From the NCBI RefSeq assembly GCF_905163445.1, contig NC_053189.1:10186001-10250000 (forward strand): a stretch of DNA of 64,000 nt, given 5' to 3'. The number at the start of each line of letters is the position of its first letter. Position 1 is the first letter of the stretch. Positions 43,222-54,805 of the stretch are shown in pieces. The DNA is from Pararge aegeria (taxonomy: Eukaryota; Arthropoda; Insecta; Lepidoptera; Nymphalidae). Made by a program: the position numbers and the translations under genes. The notes under the pieces were generated by a model. It was not told where the DNA came from, did no database searches, and saw only the letters and a program-made list of their open reading frames with translations.

Positions 43222-44053
43222 ACGAGTTAGCTCTTGAATGCTATCTTACCAGCAGGGCTAGCGCAGGCAGGAGATAAAAATTATGTCCCCTGATTATATC
43301 CCCCTGCAGGGGATATAGTTAACGTGTTCACCTGCTCGGCTAGTATTGGCAGGAGACAATAATATCCCCGGGGAAAGGATATAAATTTATCTTCTCCCAC
43401 AGCTTTATCAACTAGCAGCGCACGGCAAGTGGAAATAATATCCAAATAATATATGTGTAATAATATTACAAGCCGGGGTAAACTTCTCTTATTCCATGTT
43501 CCCGTGATTCAGCAGAAGGATACGTTATATCGGGGGATTCAATTTTTATCCTTTCCCCGGGGAGATAATTGTCTCGTGCCCATGCCTTGTAGCTAAAGCC
43601 CGGGGACATTGAAAAGGAGAAGTTCACCCCCGTTTATTATTACACAAATATTATTTGGACATTATTTAAACTTGTGTGCCAGTGCTCTGAGTGTAGATAA
43701 AGCTGTGGGAGAAGATAATTTTTTATCCTTGCCCTGGGGATATCATTTTCTCCTGCCCATGCTAGCCGCGCTGGTGGTAAATGTTGATGCAGTCTAAGAT
43801 AGTAGCGAGCTAAAACGTTAGGGGTACTGCAGTTTAAGTTAAACTTTGTACCGGACCGCTAAAACACTTGGCCGCACGTCTTTATCGGTAACTAGCCACG
43901 GTCAAAGCCCAACCAAACCAGATCAGAGATAATATAGAAATTATAAATTCTCATTTATTATATGTTATATATTATATTCTCATGCCGGTAATCGAATCCA
44001 AAACCGCCACTTATAAGACCACAGAACTCACCATTGCGCAACGGAGTTTGTCA
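43222..44053 (-). mobile_element. SINE C copy split by a foldback element
   Basis: On the minus strand the head (44053 down to 43975) has TTGCGCAATGGTGAGTTCTG and GGATTCGATTACCGG. The body has ACCGATAAAGACGTGCGGCC and ATCTTAGACTGCATCAACAT, and the end is AGCATTCAAGAGCTAACTCG at 43222-43248. The element at 43249-43774 sits at the same point of the body as the insertions in the 8-kb copy. Confidence 0.75.
43249..43774. mobile_element. Foldback (long inverted repeat) element, 526 bp
   Basis: The ends CCAGCAGGGCTAGC and GCTAGCCGCGCTGG are complements at 12 of 14 positions. Inner blocks also mirror each other. TCTTCTCCCACAGCTTTATC (43402) and its inverse at 43697-43715 flank GGAAATAATATCCAAATAAT-type and GGGTAAACTTCTCTTATTCC-type words that recur inverted at 43613-43690. 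GGGGATATNNTTNNCTCCTGCCC motifs recur at both ends and near 43550. It has no transposase. A shorter relative is at 8217-8390. Confidence 0.75.
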
Positions 44054-44530
44054 AAGGGAGTTAAGTTATGCAGTGTAAAGAAAATAATCTGCAATTACAA
44101 ATAGGTACCTGCAAGTATGCAGTTTGATCATATCGCCTTCGTTTGTTTTATATAACCTACATTTTCTATGTAGGTTCGAAACTATACTTCCCGTCATTTA
44201 CTCGTAATTATCCACAAAATCTTTATTTAATTTTTACTTAATTGTTGTTTACAAAACTTCTTTAGGTACTGTAAATAGAATAACATCACAGCTACGTACA
44301 CGAATCCCATTGAATAGCTGCAGTTTTTTTTTTGTAAAGCCGTAGATATGATATCTATATGTATATTGTATGCATATAAATTCGGAAGTATGTCAAAAGA
44401 GATTTCGTGTTTATATAACTCAATAAAGATTAGCGATGACGCATGTTCCACAAAAGATCGCAAGAAAGATCTACGGCATTTTATCACTTGAAGCCTTTGC
44501 AAAACGAAAACGAAATATGTAGGATATTTT
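44054..44530. other. No gene recognised
   Basis: AT-rich. The left part of a 182-codon minus frame (44227-44775) lies here; it runs on into repeat F and its microsatellite and is not called. Confidence 0.45.
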
Positions 44531-44825
44531 GAAACCCGACGCAAAAGCGATGGGGTGCTATGTTTGACGTGGCTATGTGTATGTGTGCGTGTGTGTGTAT
44601 GCGTGTGTGCGTGTGCGTCTGTGACATCGTACTTTTGGGACGGATGAACTGATTTTGTTTTTTTTTTGTTTGAAAGGTGAATTACTCGGAAGTGTTCAAA
44701 GCTATGTTGGATAGGTCCGAGATGGCCGCCACCACAAAATGTCGAATTACATTTATTTTTCACAAGTGAAATCAAATGAAAGTATTAAATGAAAGGGCTT
44801 GACTAGTAGAATAATGTTAACGATA
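44531..44825 (-). mobile_element. Repeat F copy with (GT)n expansion
   Basis: On the minus strand the order is TAGTCAAGCCCTTTCATTTA, GTGGTGGCGGCCATCTCGG, then a CA-rich stretch and TTTTGCGTCGGGTTTC, as in 35600-35876. The GT-rich tract at 44570-44622 replaces the CAGACACACA segment and encodes a His/Thr run by accident. Confidence 0.7.
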
Positions 44826-45257
44826 TCGATAGTCAGGGGATTTTACATTTTTATGTTTCTATTTCTGTTATAAAGTTTTCTCTTAATCATATTGTATCGT
44901 ACCTACGTAATAGTTTTTGTTTCTGTATAGTTTTTGTTGAAACAATGATTGGTCTCTGACACCCACTTTGGAAAGCGATTACACCTACTGCCTACATACT
45001 GTGTGACATTGGCGAAAGTTGCCTTTTTTGTTTGCCGAAATTCGTGCCAGGCTCCTGCGTAAACATTGACCAACGCGGATGTCTCTTTAAATGTTTACGT
45101 GCAAAAATAGACACAATCAAATTTTTAATCACTGCTTCAACCTACTTTTACTCAAGTCTCAAAGCCCACGTACATTTATATTTATACGCATTTCATAGAT
45201 ACCTACTTTTCATATAGTTTTTTAGGTTGCTATTATTTAAGATAAGATTCATCATCA
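44826..45257. other. No gene recognised
   Basis: AT-rich, no signal seen. Confidence 0.45.
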
Positions 45258-45535
45258 TCTATTAATGGCTTTTGCGGAACGCAAGAATTTTCTCATATCG
45301 AATGAGACCCACCTTTCTATTCCAATGCGGGTTGGAGGGTATTAAAAATAATTATCAGATGATATATCAATTATCACCGACATACGAGGATGGACACCGC
45401 TAGTTTCCTAACTGTGGATTGCTTGGCACTCAGACTTTTTCTCTAGAATAACCACAACAACTGATTGGTCCAACCAGGACCTAGAGATCTGTAGTTATCG
45501 AACCACCAACCAACCAACCTATGAGGCAGTTAAAA
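45258..45535 (-). mobile_element. SINE E copy
   Basis: CCAATGCGGGTTGGAGGGTA, TATCACCGACATACGAGG and CCAACCAGGACCTAGAGATC occur in the order of a lepidopteran SINE whose tRNA-like head (TTGGTTGGTGGTTCGATAAC on minus) lies at 45505-45525. A second fragment is at 56195-56345. Confidence 0.55.
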
Positions 45536-48500
45536 TTCAAGGCAAATAGTAAAAGGTTTCTTTAATTATTTAAATCGTAGTCAACAATGAGATCGTAGTT
45601 CTACAACTATGATAACTCTACAGTTATCATCAGAGCGTAATGAAAACAAATAGAAAAAATACAGTTTTACATAGTTCCACCACAATTATTATTACGATAC
45701 AGCATGACGTGGAACAAGGAAATAATATAATCGCATTAATAAGAATCTGCTTTTGTTACCAGCTTCTCTGCGAACTGAATTTAATATATATATAATTTTT
45801 AAATACCAATAAACCACCGCCGAGGTCAATGTCCTACGAGGCATATTTACTTGCATCAATAGAGGGCATTTAATTCAGTAGCCCGCATCCCGGTCGTCGC
45901 TCTTAATTACTGTGGCTTAAAATTTGATATTCCCCCCAAACAAGGAACCGTTCATTATAAGTCAAATAAAAATTGTTGTTTGCCAGTAATTTCGTGAATA
46001 TAGATTAAATTCAAACAGATGCCACTCTTTGGCATGCTAGTATGTAAACTTGTAGCTTGAGGCTTACCTGTAAGTGCATCTTTTCACGGTTCACGCTCTG
46101 CTTGAGTCTGACATCTTTATAAGCCGCATAAACGTTTAATCTAATTTCGACTTTATTACCAGTTTAAAGGTTGTAAATTAACATTGACATATTTGGCATG
46201 TGTGCACGAGGTATGAGCTAGCGAGGTGAGCAACTAGAACATAAAGAAAAGTGTCCTTCAGCGTTGGTACTTCGTTTTGCGGAGGATATGCTCTGCAATA
46301 TTCATTTCAGTCCTCTTCTAGACTGACAGTGTACTACTATTATTATCTGTGCTATTAATAATAGCTGTGTTGAAACCTTTAATATGATAACATAAAAAAA
46401 CAAATAAAAAACTGTTGACAATGTGAAAATAATATTTTTGAGGTAACACTTGGAACGATAAATAATACTACTACAGTTAAGGACTTGTATTTTTGGTAAG
46501 TGAAACCCCAGTTTTTCTAATCGATAACACTCTGCGATAGATTCTTCAGTCTATTGAAGTTGATATTTAAACTGAAATGGAACGCAGTTCTGTGCACGTT
46601 GTTGAATACAAGTTGACTGCACGCTGACAGTCGAGTGTCAGTATTAGTGAAGTTATAACAATTGCAATCTAACTGCATTTTGGTTCTTCTAGGTTTCAAA
46701 TAGATCACATTATCTAGAAAATAGGTACACGTAAAAACGTAGGTAGTACTAGTCAACTTTTCATCGCAAATTTAATATTTCATTTTCACTATAAGTAGCA
46801 GTATTATATAATGTTATATAGTTTGAACAAGGTATTACATAACATGGAACCGGTTTTATAGCAATTAGAATTGATTGAGGAAGACTTTAATTGCTTCGGA
46901 ATTTTATCTCGACTAACTTGATCGTGGCGAAAGAATTTCACCAAGAACGCTTTATAAGTACCTACTTGTAGATTTTGATAGAAACCTGTATGATTTAAAT
47001 AATAATCTAACCGGAAGTTATACAACGTTTAAAGGAAGTAACAATATAACAACTGGGTATGCGATAGAGAGTATTTAAAACAATGCACATTGTTCTTGTA
47101 ATAATAGTTGATTTCAAATGACAAAAGTTTACATTGCTAAAAAGTTATACCAGATTTTATAGACTCTTCTGTTTGTATGTTTAAATATAACATATCACAG
47201 AAAGATTACCATCATAATGGTAATTCTATGTATTGGTCATTAAATTTATTAATTTCTCAAGAACCAATATGGGAGAGCTGAGGAATTTAATAATAATCAA
47301 CTTAGTGTTGTGTAGTGCCGTAAACGCCTTCGTATGAAGTAGACTTTTATGGGTAGTAAAAGTTTTTGTTGATCGTGTAGTCTATATGCACTTGCATTGA
47401 AATAGATATAGAATTCGAGAGTTTAAGGGGTTACAACATCTGATTATCTTTAATATCTTTAGTATATTATCTTTAATATCTCCAAAAATTACTAAAATGT
47501 AAACCAAACAAAATAGGTCTATAGGTAGAATAGTTAGGTCTAACTACTCATTGTGACCTATAATAGTCATTGTGAGTTACAATAGTTTTCTGTTGTCATT
47601 TGAAGAGTTCCGTCTTCTATCAGAAATCTTCCTCTTCAGACCTCTCAAAATAAAAATTTAACCAAGACTAAAAAAAAATTTATGTTTCGGTTATTCACAG
47701 TACTTGCATCATTGAACCAGCTATAGTGTGGTGGCTATGCTCGATACCTCAGCATCTCTACTATAAAATGAGGCCAGTTTCTCCTACTATAAAGTCCAAA
47801 TGAATATTACATACATTTTTGAATATTACACAAACACATACACACACACTGATGTATAAAACGTTCAAAATATGAAACCTAGTACAAATATGATTACCAG
47901 CGTTACCTTCGAATTCAATTTCTTCAAATCTTTATTTTTTTCTTTTTGTTTTAAACGAGCCATATTTATAAGGAGGGCACTGTCGCCTATAACACAGGTT
48001 TATACCTAGCTTAGGGACAGTTGATTTCTGTATATTCGTGTTAATTATAACATTAATGTAAGTTATACCTATTGTGCAGATTTAATGTAAATTGTACCTA
48101 TGTTTTATTGAACAATAAAACAAATATATTTGGATATATTTGGATATTACCTAATAACAATTTGTTTTTAGAAGTTTATCCGATGCTACAGAATGTAACA
48201 ACGAAAGTTCTATGAGTTTACGCTCGGTTGCTCGCAAGATGCACTTAAACTTGCGGCTATCCGAAATGCAGGTAGCCAAAATTAAACAAACTAACAGTGT
48301 GAAAAGCAACCTTACGGAACTACACCTACTAATGTAGGTGCCCAGCCTGGGCACCAATATCCTGTATGTAGTTTTCGGAGCGACCGAAGCGTTCTTGCCG
48401 GCTACCGCATTATTTTCTACAGTGCGTTTAATTGGGCAACTAGCTGCGATGGTGATACATACCGTACAATGCGTAGAAACAGTAAGAGTACACATGGCAG

Positions 48501-49699
48501 AGCTGGCTTGCATAACATTTAATAAGAGTCACGGTACTTACGCACGAACAAAGATTACCGCTGGATTTAAGTACCTTGATGACATCATTCATCATTTTAG
48601 TATAATTTATTTGATTGATTCGACATTTATACTGATATTTATTTAAATTATTATGCAAGCGCAACGATTAGTCACATCCAATATGTAAAAGGAGATAGGT
48701 ACCAAATGAAGCTAATGGTTTAAAAAAATCTCTCATTTAGTTTTCGGTGGAATCACAATGCACCTTCTTATCTCCTATTAAATTTGTAGAATTTCATGAT
48801 ACTAAATAAGCTTTTAGTCTATAAATTAGAGGTGCAAAATAGAGATCTTAAAATCATCTTTGTTTTGAAACCAGAGAACGATGGCATTTGATTTTTTCAT
48901 ATTTCACATACAATATTTTGCGTGGGATATTAGGGCTATATCTGATTTATTTCAGTTAAAACTATGGCAGTGGTTAATTCAAAAACTATTTGCGTTTCGG
49001 TTTCACATATATAAATAATATTATATAAGTATAAGTCTCAGAGACGGTACATAATGTACCTCCAAAGCCTTTGAAGTATTATTTCGGTTTTCATTTTGAT
49101 AAAAAATTATTGCTGTTTATTTGTTTTTCTGTGCATCTTAGTAAACAATTGACTGGATTTTTAGCAAAGAATTAGAAATGCAGAAATGTGATATATTACC
49201 TACTCACGCTACTTGGTATCAAGGCTCCTAGGGGATTGAAAGAAAAACTTTGTTATTACATTATGCTCACGTAAAAGATGTTGAACGTATTTTGGTAAAA
49301 TTTTGTATGATTGTTTGATTTCATTATGTCTCAAAATAATAACCCCTAATATGTTTAAACGCGTTAGTTGAGTTTGTTAGTTGTCTTTCCAATATACCAC
49401 AACTTTCGCACTTATAAAATTATAACATTAGCAGAGATACACTACACGCGGGCAGTTGGTTATAATTACGCGGAACCGTCTTGATCTCAAACGTATACTC
49501 ACTCGGTTTTATTTCATTACGGCATTGCCAACCGCGAAAGATTCGTGACGAATTATATGGAATTGAATTTGTGGTCTCATACTCGTACATAACGTGATCA
49601 AGTCTAGATGCATGTCTTCCTGCAACTAGCGTTTACACTAGATTTCAATTAATAACATGCGGTAAGGAAAAGTTTTGAGTTTCTACATCTACATAACTT
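45536..49699. other. No gene firmly recognised
   Basis: Mostly AT-rich. A more balanced patch at 48330-48545 has frames on both strands. The + frame (48338-48646) is hydrophobic over its first 40 residues. A strong donor-like GTAAGTACCG lies on the minus strand at 48543. A 9-bp hairpin GGTGCCCAG/CTGGGCACC sits at 48337-48355. None of this makes a gene by itself. Confidence 0.4.
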
Positions 49700-49737
49700 T
49701 ACAATACAGTATACGATATTATGGATACTGTATTGTA
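49700..49737. repeat. 13-bp perfect inverted repeat
   Basis: TACAATACAGTAT (49700-49712) pairs with ATACTGTATTGTA (49725-49737). Partial echoes (ATACAATATTATGG, ATACTATACTATC) follow to 49780. Confidence 0.8.
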
Positions 49738-49909
49738 GAGAGATACAATATTATGGTGTATACAGATACTATACTATCTTGTCTAGGTATAGATTATTCA
49801 TTCGATTATTCTAACGTAAAATTATTCAGAAATTTAAAAAAAAGATGATTTCAAAAATGAGTTTGCAGTCTTTCTTACTAACGTTTCGATAGAACCTGCC
49901 CTCCGAAAA

Positions 49910-49912
<3 letters not shown>

Positions 49913-49962
<50 letters not shown>
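49913..49962. repeat. (GA)25 microsatellite
   Basis: Twenty-five perfect GA units, the longest pure microsatellite seen here. The purine-pyrimidine strand asymmetry could favour triplex DNA or GAGA-factor binding, but nothing nearby shows a regulatory role. Confidence 0.95.
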
Positions 49963-49965
<3 letters not shown>

Positions 49966-50564
49966 AGAGTTAAATTTTGTCTTACTTGTCTTATTTTGTT
50001 TTAAATAGTCTTTTCGTTACTTCACTGTAAGGTTTGTGTAAGAAGGCATGCATTCATAAAGAAAATCTCTGCACTGCATGGCGGTTTTGCCTGCGCAGAA
50101 CCTCTTTTTAAGATGTGCAAAAAAATAACTCTTTATGGAAAATCAGATGATTAGAGCTCGGCCTATCCATATTCGCATGTAAGCTTTGACAAAGTACTCC
50201 CCTCATTGTATTATTATAGGTTATTTTACTGGGCCCTGAGTACCTAATAAATTACGTTTTAATTGCTCTCCGTAAGTAGAAACATAAATAATATTTCTAG
50301 TGCTTACGTAGAGAACTTGTTCGCTGAGAACATCTTTATCAGGCCATCTATTCATAAATAACTGTCCGTTGACTTGCAAAAATAGTGGCTCACAATAGCC
50401 TATGAATAAATGTATTGGTTACATCCTTGTCGTGCGTGTCTTTTTATATTTTGAAAGCCTGAGGCAAAAGAGGGGTTTATTATTTGACCGCTTTGAGTAT
50501 TTGTCTGATTGTTTTTGTGTCATTGTTACAAGGAAGCGGATCTGTATTATATATATTAAATTCA
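49963..50564. other. No gene recognised
   Basis: AT-rich. The opposing frames at 50402-50644 are mutual shadows running into a SINE. Confidence 0.45.
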
Positions 50565-50955
50565 ATAAATATAAATATATTACGACAATACACACGTTGC
50601 CATCTAGCCCCAAAGTTAGAATAGCTAATGTTATGGGTGCTTAGATAGCGTATTACACCACGCAGGCCCAGTACGGATTGGAGGACTCACACACCTTTTA
50701 GAACATTATGTAGAACTCTCAGGCATGCAGGTTTCCACAAGATGTTTTCCTTCACCGGTTTGTTCTGGCATTCGAACTCGGCCCCCCGAAAGTTAAGTCA
50801 AACTCGTACCCAATGCGCTATCAGCGCTTATTGTTTTTAATAAGACACTGAGAGACATTCATGTTATCACACAATAATTTTCACGTTGTTAAAGTTGAAC
50901 CCACGGCCTTGGACTCAGAAAGCAGCATCACTGCCCACTGCGCCAGTCGGCAGTC
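50565..50955 (-). mobile_element. SINE B copy interrupted by SINE A
   Basis: ACGACAATACACACGTTGCC and GTTATGGGTGCTTAGAT (50581-50646) are the 3' side of SINE B. AAGACACTGAGAGACATTCA and TTGAACCCACGGCCTTGGAC (50845-50955) are its head side. Between them lies SINE A (50648-50830). The middle of SINE B (the CTGATGAATA part) is missing. Confidence 0.75.
50648..50830 (-). mobile_element. SINE A copy nested in SINE B
   Basis: CACGCAGGCCCAGTACGGAT, GAACTCTCAGGCATGCAGG and GAAAACATCTTGTGGAAACC (minus) form the body. The head is ATTCGAACTCGGCCCCCCGA and CCAATGCGCTATCAGCGC, the complement of the head at 3680. Full-length order. Confidence 0.75.
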
Positions 50956-51120
50956 ATTTATTATTTTTACTCCATTTATTAATTAAGAAAGATATCGCTA
51001 CGGAGTCGCTGGCGAATAACAAGTCATAGAGAGTCATTCAATTAAGAAACATGGTCGCAACCTCGTCACATGATACAAGCTGAGACTTCTTCAAGATTGT
51101 GAAGTATCAGTTATATTAAA

Positions 51121-51185
51121 CTAGCTGTGCCCGCGTCTTCACGCTCGTATTACCCATGTTAAAGCCGCGTGTAAAACAGTACCGA
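51121..51185 (-). mobile_element. Helitron-like 3' end fragment
   Basis: CTAGCTGTGCCCGCGTCTTC is the complement of a CGCGGGCACAGCTAG terminus preceded on the + strand by A. The other end was not found. Confidence 0.5.
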
Positions 51186-51187
51186 CA

Positions 51188-51211
51188 CTGACTGACTGAC
51201 TGACTGACTCA
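51188..51211. repeat. (CTGA)n microsatellite
   Basis: About five and a half CTGA/GACT units at 51188-51211, between a Helitron-like scrap and a SINE A copy. Confidence 0.85.
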
Positions 51212-51242
51212 CAGAAACGAACGAAGGAACCAGCCAAGACTA

Positions 51243-51560
51243 TAAGTCCTAATCAACATTAGCACTTGCAGCCATTGCACCCATTTGCAGGATCAGCACT
51301 CCCCTCAGTATGAGTAGGAGTTCACGCTGGACCAGTGCGGAGTAGTAGACTTCACAGGCGTTTGAGAACATTATGAGAAACTGTCAGGCACGTAGGTTTC
51401 CTTTCGATATTTTCCTTTATCGTTAAAGCGAATGATATTTTAATTGCTTAAATTAAAAACGAACATAACTCCGAAAAGTTACAGATGCGTGCATCCATAC
51501 TCGGTCCCACGAAGTGGAAACCGAAGCTCTAAACACTGAACTATCACCAAATAGCGATTA
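51243..51560 (-). mobile_element. SINE A copy, long
   Basis: CTCAGTATGAGTAGGAGTTC, GAACATTATGAGAAACTGTC and AGGCACGTAGGTTTCCTTTC are the inverted body. CGTTAAAGCGAATGATATTT follows, and the head region with ATACTCGGTCCCACGAAG lies at 51500-51560. It is more diverged than the copy at 50648. Confidence 0.7.
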
Positions 51561-53149
51561 GAAATTCAATCACTCTAATGAAGGTGTTTATTGAATGTAA
51601 TCGGTGCCATTAAGCTATGCAAATATAATTTCGGAAATGAAGTTCATTAAAAAACCAGAGATTTTACGCGGACAAAGTCATGAGCATATTATAATATTTG
51701 AAAGTTTTTTTTTAATAAAATCTGTTTTAACTCCATCTTAATGTTATAACATGCATGACAACTGACAAGACTTGAGGTCAAATGAGGATGTAAGACGATA
51801 CTCCTATGCATATGAAAAAAAAAGAATTGAATTACTATATTTCTACTAACGAAGGCCTATTCAAATGTTCTTCTAATAGACACCTCCAGTTTCCTTCCAC
51901 AGCGAACTTTATAATGTTCAAGGTTGAGATGTAGAATTCCACTCTCATTTTAGCTTCTTCGCTGTTTTATGTTTTCGAAACGTCACATTTACTTTCAAGT
52001 ACCTACTGTTATTTTGGTAGTTTATTGAAGCGCGTCGTAAAATTTGAAACACTGAAAATATTTTCTTGGAGCACATAAACGTCGCCAAAATAATTCGTCA
52101 ATTTACGTTATATGTACCTAATAAGTTAATTTGCACGTTTTACAATTACCTATGTTAAATGTATGATATGTAGTAAAAATACAGAAAAATTGAAAATTTA
52201 CACAAAGTGTACAATTATAAGATAATTAGATTTATATATATATATAGATAACAATCGCGGATTTTTATAAAAACATACGTCATAAAATCATAAAATCTTA
52301 AATGAAAAAGAAAGACTGGCAAACTGCAAGATTGGTGGTGTGTGTTTGTGACCAGGATAAGTATTAAACTAATGAGTAATTTAAAATGGAATGAACATCC
52401 TTTTTACAATCAGAGTTATAAAAGCACTGACTATCCTTAACTCTTAATAAGACTCATAGGACGTTATCTTTGCTTTTTACTTCGTGTTTTATCCCAGACG
52501 AAAATTAACTATTGAAGTTTATCTAGCATAGTTTCGCGCTACCACTTTCGTATGTTTAACGTTTCGATCTTTAAGATACAATAAATCATAACGACCTAAA
52601 CCTTTCACGGGCCATTATACAAAGTTAAATCTTAAGATTAATACATTAAGCTTAATTCAAACGTTTTTTATCAGTATACTTTGTTGACAAAGTTTGTCAC
52701 ACACAGTTGTGATGACAGATATATTAATATACTTATGAAAAGGGCTCTCAATTTGCTTTGATGTGAGGAATAGTTAATACGGCTGTTTAGTCCGTTCTAC
52801 AATGTTTATGTTATAAATAACTGTGATGGCTCAGGAAATTACGAATTAATTTGTTAGATATTAGTTGTTGGTAAAATAATTTAGTATGCTAAACCAACAT
52901 TATAGATATCAAAGAGGAAAGAAAAAGATGAATTCTGAATCGCTAGAATAATTAAAATATGTTAGTAATTAAACCAAAACATGTCAACACATTCTTACAA
53001 AGATTTAAGGAACTTTAATTCACATTATCAATTAGTGTTCGCCACGAACTAAGAAATTTTAATTTAACAACGACGGCCGTTAACCGGCGGGAACGAAGGT
53101 AGTCAAATTACCAGCTCCGGGATGGGGTTGATCATTTTAACACAATGCT
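51561..53149. other. No gene recognised
   Basis: AT-rich, with a short (TA)n at 52234-52244. TTAACCGGCGGGAACGAAGG at 53080 may be a repeat edge. Confidence 0.45.
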
Positions 53150-53243
53150 CCAATAAGTACATAACCATTGCTGGCAAACGTAAAGAATCGAACCCAGGAC
53201 CTCGTTAGTTGGATAGGCTAACAACTAGACCAACAAGGCAGTT
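53150..53243 (-). mobile_element. SINE D head fragment
   Basis: On the minus strand CTTGTTGGTCTAGTTGTTAG and GAGGTCCTGGGTTCGATTC are the A-box and B-box parts of SINE D. Confidence 0.65.
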
Positions 53244-53593
53244 TTACGAGAAATGAACGAAACAATCTATATTTCTATGTTATAATCTGCACTCTTTCGT
53301 CCAAATAATATTATTATTTGACAAAAGAGTACTCACATCGTGTTTAATTAGGTACAGGTATGTGTCTACCAACGACATAAGACTGATATGATTAAGATGG
53401 TAAATTAACCGCATGAGTCCCAGCTTTCATCGAAGATGAACATTTGAAATGCAATCATGTATGCCTTCCCGTCCATCCATATGGAACGCGTCTAGTCTAC
53501 GGAATCCATTGTCCATGCCGGCTAACCGGCAGTTCTATTTATAAACCCAATCAACAGACTGATTTGTATCTGTGTGCTCTCTTTATATGTAAA

Positions 53594-53640
53594 CTAGCGA
53601 GCAACCGGGCTTCGGGTGCAATGTAGATACTAATGTGGGC
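53594..53640 (-). mobile_element. Dispersed-repeat end fragment (CTAGCGA type)
   Basis: CTAGCGAGCAACCGGGCTTC, GGGTGCAATGTAGATACTAA and TGTGGGCAG belong to a common lepidopteran repeat end. Its other boundary could not be placed. Confidence 0.4.
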
Positions 53641-53859
53641 AGTTTGAAGTGATTATCAGTACATTCCGTAGTACACTTATTTAATTTATCTCGATAGTTT
53701 TTAAGCCAGTTATTTTATCGTTAACAATGTAAGCGCGAAAATTACGACATCACATTTCAAATCTTTGAATTTCTTTGCTTTTCTTTGCAATAATATGCAT
53801 GTTTACTACATGATTATGAGTGACGTGTGTTGACGCAGTTTAGATTACAGTTTTCACCG

Positions 53860-53960
53860 ACCCTCGACTTCCCGCGGGTGTCGTACACGGTGATTAAGGG
53901 AATATGACGAAGGACACGGGCAGCGGCGTCCTCTATGAAGAATATGGTCCAACTCTTCCC
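53860..53960 (+). mobile_element. Repeat G fragment
   Basis: CTTCCCGCGGGTGTCGTACA, GATTAAGGGAATATGACGAA and GCGTCCTCTATGAAGAA are the inverse of 24640-24720. Confidence 0.5.
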
Positions 53961-54414
53961 TTGAGTGGCCTTTAGTCCAGCAGTTGCCTACAGGATATTA
54001 ATTGCATTAAAATCCGTTGCAAATTTTAAAAGATCTAAGCGCAAAAAAATTCGTCTGTTTATCCCTGAACCAATTTTACATTTTCACAAGAAGATATTGC
54101 AGGTAATGATATACATATATAGGCTTTTTCGTCAAGTTATCATCGCGAGAATGTGAAATGAGAGTTTGTAAATGCTGTTTAGATGGTTACATGACCGGAT
54201 ACGATTAATGCATTCTATGAGTCGTTGAGTTCTAAAGTATTTTAACTTACACTTGTAGGAAGTATCAGTATCAACCATTTCAAATTACAGAGTATTTTTA
54301 GATTTATTTCATTCCAAATATTAATAAAGAACTAAAAGAAACGTACCTACTTCAAATTTGCGTTAGAGGTAACTTTAAATTTCGCTGTTAACAACAATAA
54401 CATAATAATACACC

Positions 54415-54600
54415 ACACCAATCGGTTTCCCTTGGATTTCCTAATCCTAAGGTTGCCTGGAAGAGATCGCTACTAAGCGATAAGGCGGCCCTTTGTATCC
54501 TACTTTTTAAGTTTATTTTTGTAGTGTCCTTTTTTTACTATTTGTGGTGTACAAATAAAGTGTATAAATAAAAATAAAATAAATAAATAACATAGATTAC
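54415..54600 (+). mobile_element. LINE 3'-UTR fragment
   Basis: GTTGCCTGGAAGAGATCGCT, TAAGCGATAAGGCGGCCCTT and GTGTACAAATAAAGTGTATA end in an AAATAAAT simple repeat. This is a very common lepidopteran LINE tail. Only UTR is present. Confidence 0.65.
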
Positions 54601-54734
54601 CTATAATTTAAGTTATACCAATCTCATTTAGAAGCACTCAAGGCAAGGATATTTTTAGGATTTAACTTAGGATTTATCTTATAATAAAGAATAACCGCTA
54701 GTAATTCAGAGATTACCATAAAGTCATGTTTTTT

Positions 54735-54805
54735 TTCGAGTTTGATAGCACTTATGAAACGTCAAGTATATTGTCTGATTGTAGTGACTGTACTAATTTA
54801 CCTTT
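54735..54805 (-). mobile_element. LINE 3'-UTR scrap
   Basis: On the minus strand CAGACAATATACTTGACGTT and TCATAAGTGCTATC match 20775-20805. Very short. Confidence 0.45.

Noticed and set aside
44227..44775. 182-codon minus frame with a His/Thr run
   Set aside because: About half of the frame, including the His/Thr run, lies in repeat F and its GT microsatellite; the rest is AT-rich sequence with no motif. No start context, domain or splice support.
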